Below, piece after piece: positions 41,361-49,707 of a stretch of 64,000 nucleotides of DNA. The stretch comes from a virus. How positions within the stretch are numbered: position 1 is the first letter of the stretch; each line of letters begins with the position of its first letter. Under the pieces are notes generated by a model. That model made no database searches, was not told the origin of the DNA, and was given only the letters and a program-made list of their open reading frames with translations. The position numbers were made by a program, and so were the translations under genes. The stretch covers positions 1 to 64,000 of the IMG/VR virus record IMGVR_UViG_3300049783_000824. The stretch is one strand, 5' to 3'.

Positions 41361-42146
41361 ATGAAAAAGACAAGACTTTTTGAGTTTATGAAAAATAAGC
41401 GATTTGAACTAACTGATTCAGAATTTGAAGTATCGGCTGAACCCAACCCATTCACCAACCCTAAGAAAAGTGTTATGATGGCAGATGATGATATTACAGG
41501 GAAAGTGCGGCTTCGTGGCAAAGAAAGATATCATGACTTGGTAAACCGCATTGATGCATTAGATAAAATGCTTGACGCTGAGATGGGTTTAGATTATGAT
41601 GAGAAGTATAAGACTAGTAAAGACGAAGATGATTACTATTTAAATACAAAAGATAGATCATATCGTAAAAATGAATTCAACGATGAGGAAGATGTTGATG
41701 ATATTGATGCTGATGCTGGGTGGGCCTTTATGCGTAATCTTGCAGATGAAGATGATATGGGAGATGACTTCAACATGGACTTGGAATCTGATGAGCAAGA
41801 CATGGATGTTGACACCGGCATGGATGCCGACCCTGATTCTGATATGGAAGATGATATGGAAGATGATATGGAAGGTCCAGAAGAACTCCCGTATGAAGGT
41901 ATAGTTAGGGCAGTCAAGGGTGCTTATTTAGTATCCAAGAAAGAACAAGCGGACGAAACCTTCACTGAGGTATGGATGTACAATGTTGGAAAGAAGTATG
42001 ACGATGAAGCCAACATCCGTAAAGCTATACTTTCTGGTACTGACATTGACCCAACTAAGAACTTCTCTGAGGATGGCACACAGGAGGCCGTTATAACATC
42101 AGTAGGTAATGTTCAATTTCTAACACTGGTGGGAATACCTGATTAA
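41361..42146 (+). CDS. Acidic conserved phage protein
   Basis: A 261-residue protein with a charged N-terminal third, a very acidic low-complexity middle (near 105-173, including three DME/DDME repeats) and a compact C-terminal domain: YEGIVRAVKGAYLVSKKEQ, ETFTEVWMYNVG, IRKAILSGTDIDPTKN and GNVQFLTLVGIPD. The C-terminal domain is a conserved unknown I recognise from marine T4-like phages. The acidic part and probable late promoter would suit a head-internal or DNA-mimic role, which is inference only. Confidence 0.6.
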   Translation: MKKTRLFEFMKNKRFELTDSEFEVSAEPNPFTNPKKSVMMADDDITGKVRLRGKERYHDLVNRIDALDKMLDAEMGLDYDEKYKTSKDEDDYYLNTKDRSYRKNEFNDEEDVDDIDADAGWAFMRNLADEDDMGDDFNMDLESDEQDMDVDTGMDADPDSDMEDDMEDDMEGPEELPYEGIVRAVKGAYLVSKKEQADETFTEVWMYNVGKKYDDEANIRKAILSGTDIDPTKNFSEDGTQEAVITSVGNVQFLTLVGIPD

Positions 42147-42147
42147 C

Positions 42148-42176
42148 TTGTGTTATCTTTAACATTATGATATAAT
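42148..42176 (+). promoter_or_regulatory. Host-type promoter
   Basis: TTGTGT (42148-42153), a 17-bp spacer, then TATAAT (42171-42176), 24 bases before the ATG at 42201. It starts an early-type operon of kinase, exonuclease and spanin-like genes. Confidence 0.65.
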
Positions 42177-42200
42177 ATTCCTTTAAGGAGAAATTATCTA

Positions 42201-42644
42201 ATGGATACAAAAACAGTAAATTTAGAAGATATTGGAAAAGAACATGTTTCTGGAGAAAACCCAGATGGTGCTGACCTCACATCTGAGGTTCTATCTGCCC
42301 TTGGAATTTTGCAAGATCAGGTACAGCAGAATGAACCAGAGTATGTTGAGCCAGATAATCTCCCAGAAGAAGATATAGCAAACTTCCGTAAACTATATCA
42401 ACTATCAAATGAGACAATTGGTAGTTATATGCACACAGCCGCGAAACTTCAGGACAACATTAAAACAGCAAAGACTTCTTATAAGGTTGACCTGTATACC
42501 AAAAAGTTTAAAAAGATTAAAGAAAAGTTTCAGGATGAATTAGCTAGAAATATTCAACTTGAAACATTCTTTAAGGATAATGGTATTGAACCTACAGTGG
42601 AAGTTGTTACTGAAGATGCTACTCCTGAGAGTGAAGTTAAATGA
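42201..42644 (+). CDS. Helical hypothetical protein
   Basis: A 147-residue protein with an AAGGAG site, an acidic N-terminal third and a long helical, probably coiled-coil C-terminal part (FRKLYQLSNETIGSYMHTAAKLQDNIKTAK ... FKKIKEKFQDELARNI). It overlaps the following kinase-like gene by 4 bases. No family recognised. Confidence 0.55.
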   Translation: MDTKTVNLEDIGKEHVSGENPDGADLTSEVLSALGILQDQVQQNEPEYVEPDNLPEEDIANFRKLYQLSNETIGSYMHTAAKLQDNIKTAKTSYKVDLYTKKFKKIKEKFQDELARNIQLETFFKDNGIEPTVEVVTEDATPESEVK

Positions 42645-43249
42645 TTATAGGGGTATCTGGTGCACAGGGTCAAGGCAAATCAACACTTATAAGTGATTGT
42701 GATGCTAGTAACTCTGGTGGGCGTAAGTTATGGCTACAGACCTCTAGAAAACTACTCATCGATTGGGGATATACATTGGGCGACGTTAATAAGTATGCCC
42801 CATTAAAAGTTAAATTTCAAGATGAAATTATTAAACGACATGAGAAATCACTAATCTGGGCACTTGAACAAGCATCAGAAGCTAAGCATGTGTTTTTATC
42901 TGAAAGAACATTTGCAGACATATTTACTTATGCCCTTGCATCAATAGGCCCACACAATGAATATTCCAATTGGCTAGATGAGTATGCAGAAAAGTGCTCA
43001 GAAGCTCAAAAGAAGTATTTCCATACAGTGTTATTTCTGCAGGGCAGGGAATATGTCCCGGAGGATGACGGTGTTAGGTCTGTAAATATTCATTTTGCAC
43101 ATCTTGCAAATTCAATGATATTACATTATGCTGAAACATTCTCGAATAATGACTCGTTACTTGTTGTTAATGTGTCTGATAGGAAATCAAGAGTTCAACA
43201 CTTAAATGCTAGAATAGCTAAAATAAAGGAAGAAAATAAATGGGCATAA
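42641..43249 (+). CDS. P-loop kinase-like protein
   Basis: A 202-residue P-loop NTPase. Walker A is GVSGAQGQGKST (4-15), and HVFLSERTFADIFTYAL (about 86-102) has the D/E-R lid-type arrangement of deoxynucleoside/nucleotide kinases and of AAA_28-type kinases. A HFAHLANSMI stretch follows. It probably phosphorylates a nucleoside, nucleotide or small metabolite; the substrate cannot be read. It overlaps its neighbours by 4 and 10 bases. Confidence 0.65.
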   Translation: MIIGVSGAQGQGKSTLISDCDASNSGGRKLWLQTSRKLLIDWGYTLGDVNKYAPLKVKFQDEIIKRHEKSLIWALEQASEAKHVFLSERTFADIFTYALASIGPHNEYSNWLDEYAEKCSEAQKKYFHTVLFLQGREYVPEDDGVRSVNIHFAHLANSMILHYAETFSNNDSLLVVNVSDRKSRVQHLNARIAKIKEENKWA

Positions 43250-43848
43250 AGATACACGACATAATTGCAATAGACTGTGAAACTAGTGGCATGAACCTAA
43301 ATGCAAACAGATGCCTTAATCAGAATTCTGTAGCACATGGATACCAAGCAGTATCATGGGGCATTGTTATTACCGACACTGAAACCTTTAAGGTTAAGGA
43401 TGAACTATACGTCATGATCAAATGGAATGGTAAATCCAAATGGAATGCAAAAGCTGAGAGTATACATGGCCTTAGTAAGGAATACCTTGAAGAACATGGT
43501 ATGGATGAGGAAGACGCAGTTGTTGAAATCATGGAGTTCCTGATGAAGCATCTGGATATTACAGCACCACTGTATTGCCTTGGGCATAATGTCGTATCGT
43601 TTGATATTCCTTTCCTGAAAGATTTGTTCACTCGATATGAGTTATCAGACATTAAGTTTGGGCATAGACACCTAGACACGTTTGCACTTTCTATGGGTAC
43701 GGTACAGGAGTTTGATTCTGACACACTATTCAAACGTGTTGGGCTTAAGGATAGGGGTGAGCATAACGCATTAGAAGATGCAAAAAACGCACTTGAAGTG
43801 TATCGGAGACTAAATAAAGCATGGACACAGATGTTAGCGAAAAGTTAG
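43240..43848 (+). CDS. DEDDh 3'-5' exonuclease (RNase T/DnaQ-like, DexA-type)
   Basis: A 202-residue exonuclease with the complete DEDDh set: IAIDCETSG (about 8-16) with the first Asp and Glu, GHNVVSFDIPFL (about 114-125) with the second Asp, and HNALEDA (about 180-186) with His and the last Asp. In T4 DexA is a DNA exonuclease of the same fold. It may proofread for the DnaE-like fragments, which carry no exonuclease motif, or act in DNA degradation. Confidence 0.85.
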   Translation: MGIKIHDIIAIDCETSGMNLNANRCLNQNSVAHGYQAVSWGIVITDTETFKVKDELYVMIKWNGKSKWNAKAESIHGLSKEYLEEHGMDEEDAVVEIMEFLMKHLDITAPLYCLGHNVVSFDIPFLKDLFTRYELSDIKFGHRHLDTFALSMGTVQEFDSDTLFKRVGLKDRGEHNALEDAKNALEVYRRLNKAWTQMLAKS

Positions 43849-44039
43849 AACAGTTAAGAAAAACCATTATTGATATGGATAAGGCTTATAAAAAAGATTT
43901 CAATGCACATAAAAATGCAATAAACTTAACGGCTAAGAAATTATCAATATTAAGGCTAGAACTTAAGGCAGCTAAAGATCAGATTAGGACACTGAAATCT
44001 GATGTTAGTAGCCTTAAGTCTTCAATACGGAGAACGTGA
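43821..44039 (+). CDS. Short coiled-coil protein
   Basis: A 72-residue protein, almost entirely a heptad coiled coil (KLSILRLELKAAKDQIRTLKSDVSSLKSSI). Its ATG overlaps the exonuclease gene by 28 bases, and its stop overlaps the next ATG (TGATG). It could pair with the coiled-coil inner-membrane protein that follows. Function unknown. Confidence 0.55.
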   Translation: MDTDVSEKLEQLRKTIIDMDKAYKKDFNAHKNAINLTAKKLSILRLELKAAKDQIRTLKSDVSSLKSSIRRT

Positions 44040-44464
44040 TGTTTAGTTATATCAAAATTGCTTTATTTGTAGCTACTATAGGTGCCCTAGGATCAGCATA
44101 TGCATACCATACAATCACCGTTGCTGAGTTCAAGGCCGATGTTGCCCAGTTAGAGGCAAACAATCATACACTCAAGGAGAACAACGCATCTCTTATGGTG
44201 GCAGCTGAAAATAATGCAGCTAAAGTTCTTGAACTAGAGACGCAGAGAGATGAAGAACACTTAGCTGTTGTTAACCTAACTATCAAAACCCAAGAATTGG
44301 AAGAGGATAGGAAAAAGTTCATGCGAATATTTAAGGATCATAACCTTACCAGACTTGCACGTGCTAAACCGGGGCTAATAGAGACTCGTATTAATAATGC
44401 CACGGATGCCGTATTTAAGCAAGTGGAAGATCACAGCAAGGAGATTCAAGATGCGGATATGTAG
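44039..44464 (+). CDS. Inner-membrane coiled-coil protein, i-spanin-like
   Basis: A 141-residue protein from the ATG at 44039 with CGGAGA upstream (a GTG one codon earlier is in frame). One N-terminal transmembrane segment (IKIALFVATIGALGSAYAY, about 5-23) is followed by a long periplasmic heptad coiled coil (FKADVAQLEANNHTLKENNASL and onwards). Topology and size match i-spanins such as Rz. The following gene encodes an overlapping lipoprotein, the usual partner. Spanins fuse inner and outer membranes in the last step of lysis of Gram-negative hosts. The operon's early-type promoter is unusual for lysis genes. Confidence 0.55.
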   Translation: MFSYIKIALFVATIGALGSAYAYHTITVAEFKADVAQLEANNHTLKENNASLMVAAENNAAKVLELETQRDEEHLAVVNLTIKTQELEEDRKKFMRIFKDHNLTRLARAKPGLIETRINNATDAVFKQVEDHSKEIQDADM

Positions 44465-44858
44465 CCTATTGATTGCACTATCACTGTTAGGTGGTTGTTC
44501 ATGGTTTGGTGGTTCAGAAATCTTACCAGAACCTATTGTTGTTACAAAGATTGAAACAGTACCTCTTCGGATATACCAACCACCATTACCAGCCCAGATA
44601 GATATGGTTGGTATTACTTGGTTTGTCATTACTGAAGAGAATGCTGAAGAGAAATTCAAGGAAATCGAAAAGATTCTTGATGGCCAAGTAGTCATATTTG
44701 CATTAACCCCCGATGGTTATGAAAAAATGGCTGGAAACCTCCAAGAAATGCAAAGATATATCCTACAACAAAAAGAACTAATCCTATATTATCGCCATGC
44801 CACTAGTGATAGTGAAGGCACAACTGCTGCAGATTGGTTGAAAAATAATCCTGAATAA
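44451..44858 (+). CDS. Outer-membrane lipoprotein, o-spanin-like or related
   Basis: A 135-residue protein from the ATG at 44451, with AAGGAG 6 bases upstream, starting inside the preceding gene. MRICSLLIALSLLGGCSW is a lipoprotein signal with lipobox LLGGC (cleavage before Cys16), with Ser at +2 favouring the outer membrane. The mature part contains a Pro-rich segment (PEPIVV ... LRIYQPPLPAQIDM), as in many o-spanins, then a conserved domain (ITWFVITEEN ... LTPDGYEKMAGNLQEMQRYILQQKELILYYR) known to me from marine phage proteins of unknown function. It is larger than classical Rz1. Confidence 0.6.
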   Translation: MRICSLLIALSLLGGCSWFGGSEILPEPIVVTKIETVPLRIYQPPLPAQIDMVGITWFVITEENAEEKFKEIEKILDGQVVIFALTPDGYEKMAGNLQEMQRYILQQKELILYYRHATSDSEGTTAADWLKNNPE

Positions 44859-44898
44859 TCAAGATATTATCAGTTATGAACTAAGATCGTAACCGATT

Positions 44899-44906
44899 GA
44901 TAAATA
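44899..44906 (+). promoter_or_regulatory. Variant late promoter (GATAAATA)
   Basis: GATAAATA 31 bases before the ATG at 44938. It differs from the T4 late octamer only at its first base; position and distance match the other late sites. Confidence 0.35.
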
Positions 44907-44937
44907 TATCTGAATGCCAAAAGGATTATAGTATAAC

Positions 44938-45330
44938 ATGACACTTAAAAAGTACAATGACTCCAGTGATCTGGTTATTTTAGCTGAATATAAAGACCCA
45001 TTAGACAATGAATACTTCTTTTTATTGGATGAGTCATTGAATCAAATTTCATTTGCTACTAAGAGTGTGGGTGCAGCCAAGGGGTTTAAAGACTTTCTTA
45101 TGAAGCACCCGTATATGACTGGTATGGCTGTAGCTGTTGGTATGAATGCATTAGACACTTATAAGTCGAACAAGAGGCTCACTACCCGTTTTTTCGCCAC
45201 CACACAAATAGAGCGTGAAATGTATAAGAACATGTCTGAAGAATTAGCTAAGGGTGGCAACTATACTATATTGAAGCGTGGCAAACGCGTCAAGGGTGGA
45301 TGGCTTTGGGAATTAAAAAAGAAGGGTTAA
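44938..45330 (+). CDS. Conserved phage hypothetical protein (TRFFATTQIEREMY type)
   Basis: A 130-residue protein. It contains a hydrophobic Met-rich segment HPYMTGMAVAVGMNAL (about 57-72) and a C-terminal TTRFFATTQIEREMYKNMSEELAKGGNYTILKRGKRVKGGWLWEL that I recognise from T4-like phages. The context of neighbouring large hydrophilic proteins and a possible late promoter hints at a virion role. Function unknown. Confidence 0.6.
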   Translation: MTLKKYNDSSDLVILAEYKDPLDNEYFFLLDESLNQISFATKSVGAAKGFKDFLMKHPYMTGMAVAVGMNALDTYKSNKRLTTRFFATTQIEREMYKNMSEELAKGGNYTILKRGKRVKGGWLWELKKKG

Positions 45331-45334
45331 ACAC

Positions 45335-45676
45335 ATGAGAAGCCTATTTGATATAATGGGATTGACCGAAAATAAGAAAGAAGATGAAAGAAGGGCAGTT
45401 TTCAAGGAAACAGACCCCATGTCTCCGTTCCCCAATGATACAATAACTGCCCTCCAGCGAGAAATAAATAAAGGTGCAAAGGATTTAGAAAAGGATTGGG
45501 ATAATGCTTTAGAGCTTGTGGATAATAGCTTTTCTGAACTAGAAGTCCCTAAACCAAAACCCCAACAAACAAAACGATGGGAACAGTATAATGTTCTTAT
45601 CGCAACTGCCGTCAACGACCTATATGAAGCACGTGGGTTAGAAGGTAGTTGGAGAACTACCAAAACTAATAAATAG
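45335..45676 (+). CDS. Conserved phage hypothetical protein (NDTITALQREINKGAKDLE type)
   Basis: A 113-residue protein starting 4 bases after the previous stop. The segment NDTITALQREINKGAKDLEKDWDNALELVD and RWEQYNVLIATAVNDLYEARGLEGSW is a conserved helical pattern I associate with T4-like marine phages. Function unknown; likely co-expressed with its neighbours. Confidence 0.6.
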   Translation: MRSLFDIMGLTENKKEDERRAVFKETDPMSPFPNDTITALQREINKGAKDLEKDWDNALELVDNSFSELEVPKPKPQQTKRWEQYNVLIATAVNDLYEARGLEGSWRTTKTNK

Positions 45677-45696
45677 AATATAACGAGGTTACTACT

Positions 45697-47763
45697 ATGA
45701 ACAAAGACATTTTACGGTTGCTTGAACTATCTGGACAGAAAGAGAAAAGCATCACTGTTAGTAAATTATACGAAGGCTATAAGGTTAACCCTGCTGCCGA
45801 CGAAGATGGTATGGATGCCATTAAAGGTCTTGAAGGACCATTCCGAATGAAGAATGGTCGTGTTGTATACTATGACCCGAAAGAGGGCAAGTACTATGAT
45901 AGACGTACTGATATGTATTTGTCAAGGGAAGAAGCAGCTGCTCTACATGAAGCTGGCACACAATTCAATGAAGGGGTTATCCTCCATGCTACTGGCGAAG
46001 ATAAATCAATATCTCTACGTTTAGAAGCCATGTTGGGTATGCTGCAAGTGGCATCTGTATTACATAACAATGGTTATGATAATTTTGAAGTAACTGATGC
46101 TGATGGTAAGCGTGCACCAATTAAAGTTGATGACCTTTATAAAGTTGTTGAAGAATCTGATTCACCTGACGTAGAAAATGTATATGAAATGTCTAAGAAT
46201 GAAAGAAAACCAAACGAAAAAGAAAGTAGGGAAATGATTAAGGATTGTATTACTCAGCACCTGAAAAGAATGCCATACACCACGGCAGTGTCTCAATCAT
46301 ACGAGTTGTCCATGACTTATTTTGTTGACAGTGGCTTTTATGACCTAGATACGTTCCAAGGTATGTTCGATGAGGTAGTTGATGACATTGGTGATGTGGA
46401 TGGTGAACATCCACTAGATTATCAACATCGCCTTAAGTCTGAAGGTGTTGCAAAGGGTCGCCCAAGTGATCTTAAGCATACTGGTGGTCTATCACAAGCT
46501 ACTAACCAAAGTGAAAAGAAAGCCCTTAAAGCTAAAGAACGTCAACAGGGTAAGGAAGCTGCAAAGGTTACAGAAGGTGATAAATCTGACTATTCTTCAT
46601 GGAAAGAAAGTGTTAGTAAAAAGCATGGTTCTGAAAAGATATCATTTTTTGGTGATGAAAAAGACCTTGCCGGTGCAACTGTAACTGTTGATGGTAAGAA
46701 GAAATCTGTAGGTACATGGGACGGTACTAAGGGTGTAGTTCATGAATCAGCCCAAGACATCGTTGAAGCTACAAAACCAAGTGCAGAATTGATATCTAAT
46801 GCTGCTGATAAATTAAAAAGTAAATTGGTTGGTGATAAAGTAGACCCTAAGGCTGGTATTCGTAGAGAACCAACTAAGCCTAATGCTACCACAAAGGTTG
46901 TAGACTCGTCACGTGATGTAGTTGAAGGTGAAGATGAAACAGCACCAGCATTTGCAAAGGGTGATAGTGTTATGTACAAAGACTCTAAAAAGGTAGTGGT
47001 TGTGGCAGACGGCCCAGCTAATATGGTAGGCATCTCAGATAAAGCTGATGGTAAGGTCGATATGGTTAAATCTTGCGATTTGACCAAAGCTACCACATCA
47101 GTTGAAGAAGCTGCAGCAAGAATAATGGAGCTAAGCAAGGGTACACTACGTAACTATATTGACAAAGCTACTACTTCACAAATGTATAAGGATGAGGACA
47201 ATGCAGACCGGGATCATAGGCGAGGTAGGGGTAGTGTAGCTAAAACAAAACAACCACAACATTACCGTGACTCTAAGCAAACACGTGAGAAGGGTATCGG
47301 TGCTGCAAGTGTTAAGGTAGCTCGTAAAGACAGAGAAGATATGCGTGCAAGGGCTAATGAGGGTAACGTGAGTGAGGCAATGATGGCATCACCTGCTAAC
47401 CTATTCATTAACAGTGATCTACCAGCCAACGCTGTAGATGATGCTGATCTAAAGGGTGAGCGTACTGGCCAGAAGGACCGAACAACTGTTAAAAATAAAG
47501 TCCCTAAGGAAGTTATTGGTGCTATCAAAAAGAGAGTAGCCGAAATTAAAAAATCTATTGAAAGATATGATGATAAGGGATATAATGATCTAAGTGTTAA
47601 AGAGAATGCAGTTGATGCTCTTGAGCAAATTAGTGACAATCTGGCCCGTGGAGATCATGAAGGTTTCATGGAAGCGCAAATGTTCTTCCTAACCCTAATG
47701 AGTCCAATATGGGATCTGTTTCCTGCGCAGGTAGTAAATTATCTAGCAAAGGGATCTGAATAA
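45697..47763 (+). CDS. Large hydrophilic phage protein, probably head-associated
   Basis: A 688-residue, very charged protein. Ordered-looking parts are at about 20-230 (GPFRMKNGRVVYYDPKEGKYYDRRTDMYLSREEA, which resembles a head or particle domain) and at about 480-500 (MELSKGTLRNYIDKA, a motif known to me from marine T4-like phages), plus a C-terminal helical domain (610-688). Between them are Lys/Ser/Thr/Asp-rich, probably disordered stretches. No catalytic motif. A strong terminator follows. A head-internal protein injected or packaged with the DNA is possible. Confidence 0.6.
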   Translation: MNKDILRLLELSGQKEKSITVSKLYEGYKVNPAADEDGMDAIKGLEGPFRMKNGRVVYYDPKEGKYYDRRTDMYLSREEAAALHEAGTQFNEGVILHATGEDKSISLRLEAMLGMLQVASVLHNNGYDNFEVTDADGKRAPIKVDDLYKVVEESDSPDVENVYEMSKNERKPNEKESREMIKDCITQHLKRMPYTTAVSQSYELSMTYFVDSGFYDLDTFQGMFDEVVDDIGDVDGEHPLDYQHRLKSEGVAKGRPSDLKHTGGLSQATNQSEKKALKAKERQQGKEAAKVTEGDKSDYSSWKESVSKKHGSEKISFFGDEKDLAGATVTVDGKKKSVGTWDGTKGVVHESAQDIVEATKPSAELISNAADKLKSKLVGDKVDPKAGIRREPTKPNATTKVVDSSRDVVEGEDETAPAFAKGDSVMYKDSKKVVVVADGPANMVGISDKADGKVDMVKSCDLTKATTSVEEAAARIMELSKGTLRNYIDKATTSQMYKDEDNADRDHRRGRGSVAKTKQPQHYRDSKQTREKGIGAASVKVARKDREDMRARANEGNVSEAMMASPANLFINSDLPANAVDDADLKGERTGQKDRTTVKNKVPKEVIGAIKKRVAEIKKSIERYDDKGYNDLSVKENAVDALEQISDNLARGDHEGFMEAQMFFLTLMSPIWDLFPAQVVNYLAKGSE

Positions 47764-47788
47764 TTAATAGTTAATAATTGTTCATACC

Positions 47789-47815
47789 AAAGGGGACTAC
47801 ATGTCCCCTTTTTAT
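47789..47815 (+). terminator. Rho-independent terminator
   Basis: AAAGGGGAC, loop TACAT, GTCCCCTTT followed by TTATT. A perfect 9-bp stem directly behind the large hydrophilic protein gene. Confidence 0.9.
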
Positions 47816-47825
47816 TGAGGTAAAT

Positions 47826-47993
47826 ATGTACGTTTGTTTTTGTGGTGATAAGACGGAAGAAGAAATCATAGAGTCCATACACTCTGGAAACAACACTATG
47901 GAAGCACTCATGTGTGAATTAGATGTTGGGACTGGTTGTGGGTCTTGCAGGTATTTAGTAGAACGAATACTACAAACAGCAGTTACTTCTTAG
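47826..47993 (+). CDS. Bfd-like [2Fe-2S] ferredoxin, 55 residues
   Basis: A 55-residue protein from the ATG at 47826 (GAGG 7 bases upstream; an in-frame TTG at 47778 would start inside the terminator). The cluster ligands are CFC near the start and CGSC near residue 41-44, separated by TEEEIIESIHSGNNTMEALMCELDVGTG, the BFD (bacterioferritin-associated ferredoxin-like) domain spacing CxC...CxxC. In bacteria Bfd releases iron from bacterioferritin. Here it might deliver electrons or iron to a phage or host enzyme. Convergent with and overlapping the next gene by 11 bases. Confidence 0.75.
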   Translation: MYVCFCGDKTEEEIIESIHSGNNTMEALMCELDVGTGCGSCRYLVERILQTAVTS

Positions 47994-48546
47994 TATTAGA
48001 TATTAAACTGCTAATTAGCCTATTCTTCTTCCTTGATTCATTAAGTTCTTTAAGCTGGCGAGTTTCTTCAAATAGCTTAAGAAACTTTACCTTTTCATTA
48101 GCATAATATTCTTCTTGTAGTTCTTTCTTAGACTTAGAAGATAGTGGTTCTTTCTCTTTCTCTTTTGTTTTGGATAGAAGTGCTTTTATTTTATCATTGA
48201 TATCCTTCTTGCGAGTAGCCTCGAATATAATACTATTTGAAGACTCTTTAAACAACCCTGCATTTTTAGAATTACTTTCAAATATAGGGTCAGTGTTTTT
48301 AAACACTTTATACTGTTCGGATATGGCTAGGTCAGAACCACCAAAGGCTTTAAACAAATATACCTTAGATTTGTCATAGTTATCAAATTCAAATTCATAT
48401 ATACCGTCTTTAACTTCTTCCATGCCAAGCTTATCCACTACCAGAACACTTGAATCGTCCAGTGTTTCCCATACTTGGATAGTTGGTGCAAGACCAGTAG
48501 CCGGTGCATCGCCAATTGTAAATGAAGCTGATATGATTTTCTTCAT
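47983..48546 (-). CDS. Virion-type protein with N-terminal beta domain (IGDAPATGLAPTIQVW)
   Basis: A 187-residue minus-strand protein. The N-terminal about 85 residues (SASFTIGDAPATGLAPTIQVWETLDDSSVLVVD ... MEEVKDGIYEFEFDNYD) are an immunoglobulin-like beta domain that recurs in phage tail and neck proteins. The rest is a long charged helix. A late promoter lies upstream and an AGAGGGA site precedes the ATG. It is probably a minor virion component. Confidence 0.65.
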   Translation of the reverse strand: MKKIISASFTIGDAPATGLAPTIQVWETLDDSSVLVVDKLGMEEVKDGIYEFEFDNYDKSKVYLFKAFGGSDLAISEQYKVFKNTDPIFESNSKNAGLFKESSNSIIFEATRKKDINDKIKALLSKTKEKEKEPLSSKSKKELQEEYYANEKVKFLKLFEETRQLKELNESRKKNRLISSLISNTKK

Positions 48547-48564
48547 AGTTCCCTCTGTTAATAC

Positions 48565-48572
48565 TATTTATA
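48565..48572 (-). promoter_or_regulatory. T4-type late promoter octamer, minus strand
   Basis: TATAAATA on the minus strand, 18 bases upstream of the ATG at 48546. It is back to back with the host-type promoter at 48576-48604 that serves the plus strand. Confidence 0.65.
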
Positions 48573-48575
48573 CTA

Positions 48576-48604
48576 TTGTTATTTATCAAAGTATCTGTTA
48601 TACT
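48576..48604 (+). promoter_or_regulatory. Host-type promoter for the nucleotide-metabolism operon
   Basis: TTGTTA (48576-48581), a 17-bp spacer, then TATACT (48599-48604), 62 bases before the dCMP deaminase ATG. Confidence 0.6.
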
Positions 48605-48666
48605 TGCATATAATAAATTGTAACTAAAGAGCGGGTTCTTATCTCTTTTTATTTTAAAGGATACCA

Positions 48667-49212
48667 ATGGAAGTATTTAACAGTAATAAATGGAAATTAA
48701 GATTTTTGCGAATGGCATATCAGTCAGCAGCATGGTCTAAGGACACATCAACACAGGTTGGTGCATGTATCGTAACCCCAGACGGCAAGCCAAGGTCATT
48801 TGGATTTAATGGGATACCAGTGGGCATAGACGATGATGTGCCAGAACGTTATGAAAGACCAGAGAAATATAACTGGTTTGAGCATGCTGAACGTAATGCA
48901 ATATACTTGGCAGAAAGATCATTGAGTGGTTGTATATTATTTGTTACCCACTTACCCTGCCCAGATTGTATGCGAGGTATAATTCAGTCTGGTATAACAT
49001 CAGTGGTTGTTGACAAGTTTAATGGTGGCGGGCTTAGAACTAGTGACTTTTGGGATGATAAGGCTAAGATAACATTCACTATGATGGATGAGGCTAAAAT
49101 AAATGTTGACTTCATATACTCTGATGTTAAACTTGAACGAATCGGAACTGAGCTATTTGTAGTACCTCGAATGGAGGGAGAATGGATGGAGATGGCAATA
49201 AATGAAACTTGA
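48667..49212 (+). CDS. dCMP deaminase-type cytidine deaminase
   Basis: A 181-residue zinc deaminase. HAERNAI with His73 and the proton-shuttle Glu75, and PCPDC with Cys98 and Cys101, are intact. The start FLRMAYQSAAWSKDTSTQVGACIV is typical of deoxycytidylate deaminases. It converts dCMP to dUMP, the substrate for thymidylate synthase, and works with the DHFR encoded at 53.8 kb. AAGGATACC site; the 3' end overlaps the kinase gene by 11 bases. Confidence 0.9.
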   Translation: MEVFNSNKWKLRFLRMAYQSAAWSKDTSTQVGACIVTPDGKPRSFGFNGIPVGIDDDVPERYERPEKYNWFEHAERNAIYLAERSLSGCILFVTHLPCPDCMRGIIQSGITSVVVDKFNGGGLRTSDFWDDKAKITFTMMDEAKINVDFIYSDVKLERIGTELFVVPRMEGEWMEMAINET

Positions 49213-49696
49213 TAATGTAAAAACGAATCCAGAAATAATTGTGATGGTTGGTCTTCCCGGCAGTGGAAAAAGTACATGGCGGGATAATTTTCTTTCTGAC
49301 AAATCATACGTTATTGTTTCCAGTGATGATGAGATAGAAGCGATGGCAGCTGCTGATGGGACTGACTATAACAGAGGCTTTCAGAACTATATTGGTAAAG
49401 CCACAGCAATTAGTCAGCAAAAGTTTAAAGAAGCAGTAAATACCCATAAGAACATCATTTGGGATCAAACTAACCTGAACCCAAAGAAAAGGAAAGGGAT
49501 ATTACAACAAGTGCCAAAGCATTATAAAAAGATTGCAGTTGTATTTGAAGTTGATCCTGATGAGCTACAATCTAGGTTAGATAAACGTGAAAAGAGTACG
49601 GGTAAGAGAATACCTTCCAATGTAATGCAAAGCATGGCCAAAAGCTATGTTAAGCCATCACGGGCAGAGGGGTTCGATGAAGTAATAATTGCATAG
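49202..49696 (+). CDS. Polynucleotide-kinase-like P-loop protein
   Basis: A 164-residue P-loop kinase. Walker A is VGLPGSGKST (16-25); SSDDEIEAM follows at about 40, the pattern seen in the 5'-kinase domain of T4 Pnkp; IWDQTNLNPKKRK (about 85-97) and a lid with DKREKSTGKRIPSNVM complete the set. No phosphatase domain is attached, in contrast to T4 Pnkp. It may repair 5' ends of RNA or DNA. Its ATG overlaps the deaminase gene. Confidence 0.75.
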   Translation: MKLDNVKTNPEIIVMVGLPGSGKSTWRDNFLSDKSYVIVSSDDEIEAMAAADGTDYNRGFQNYIGKATAISQQKFKEAVNTHKNIIWDQTNLNPKKRKGILQQVPKHYKKIAVVFEVDPDELQSRLDKREKSTGKRIPSNVMQSMAKSYVKPSRAEGFDEVIIA

Positions 49697-49707
49697 GAGC
49701 ATAGGAC

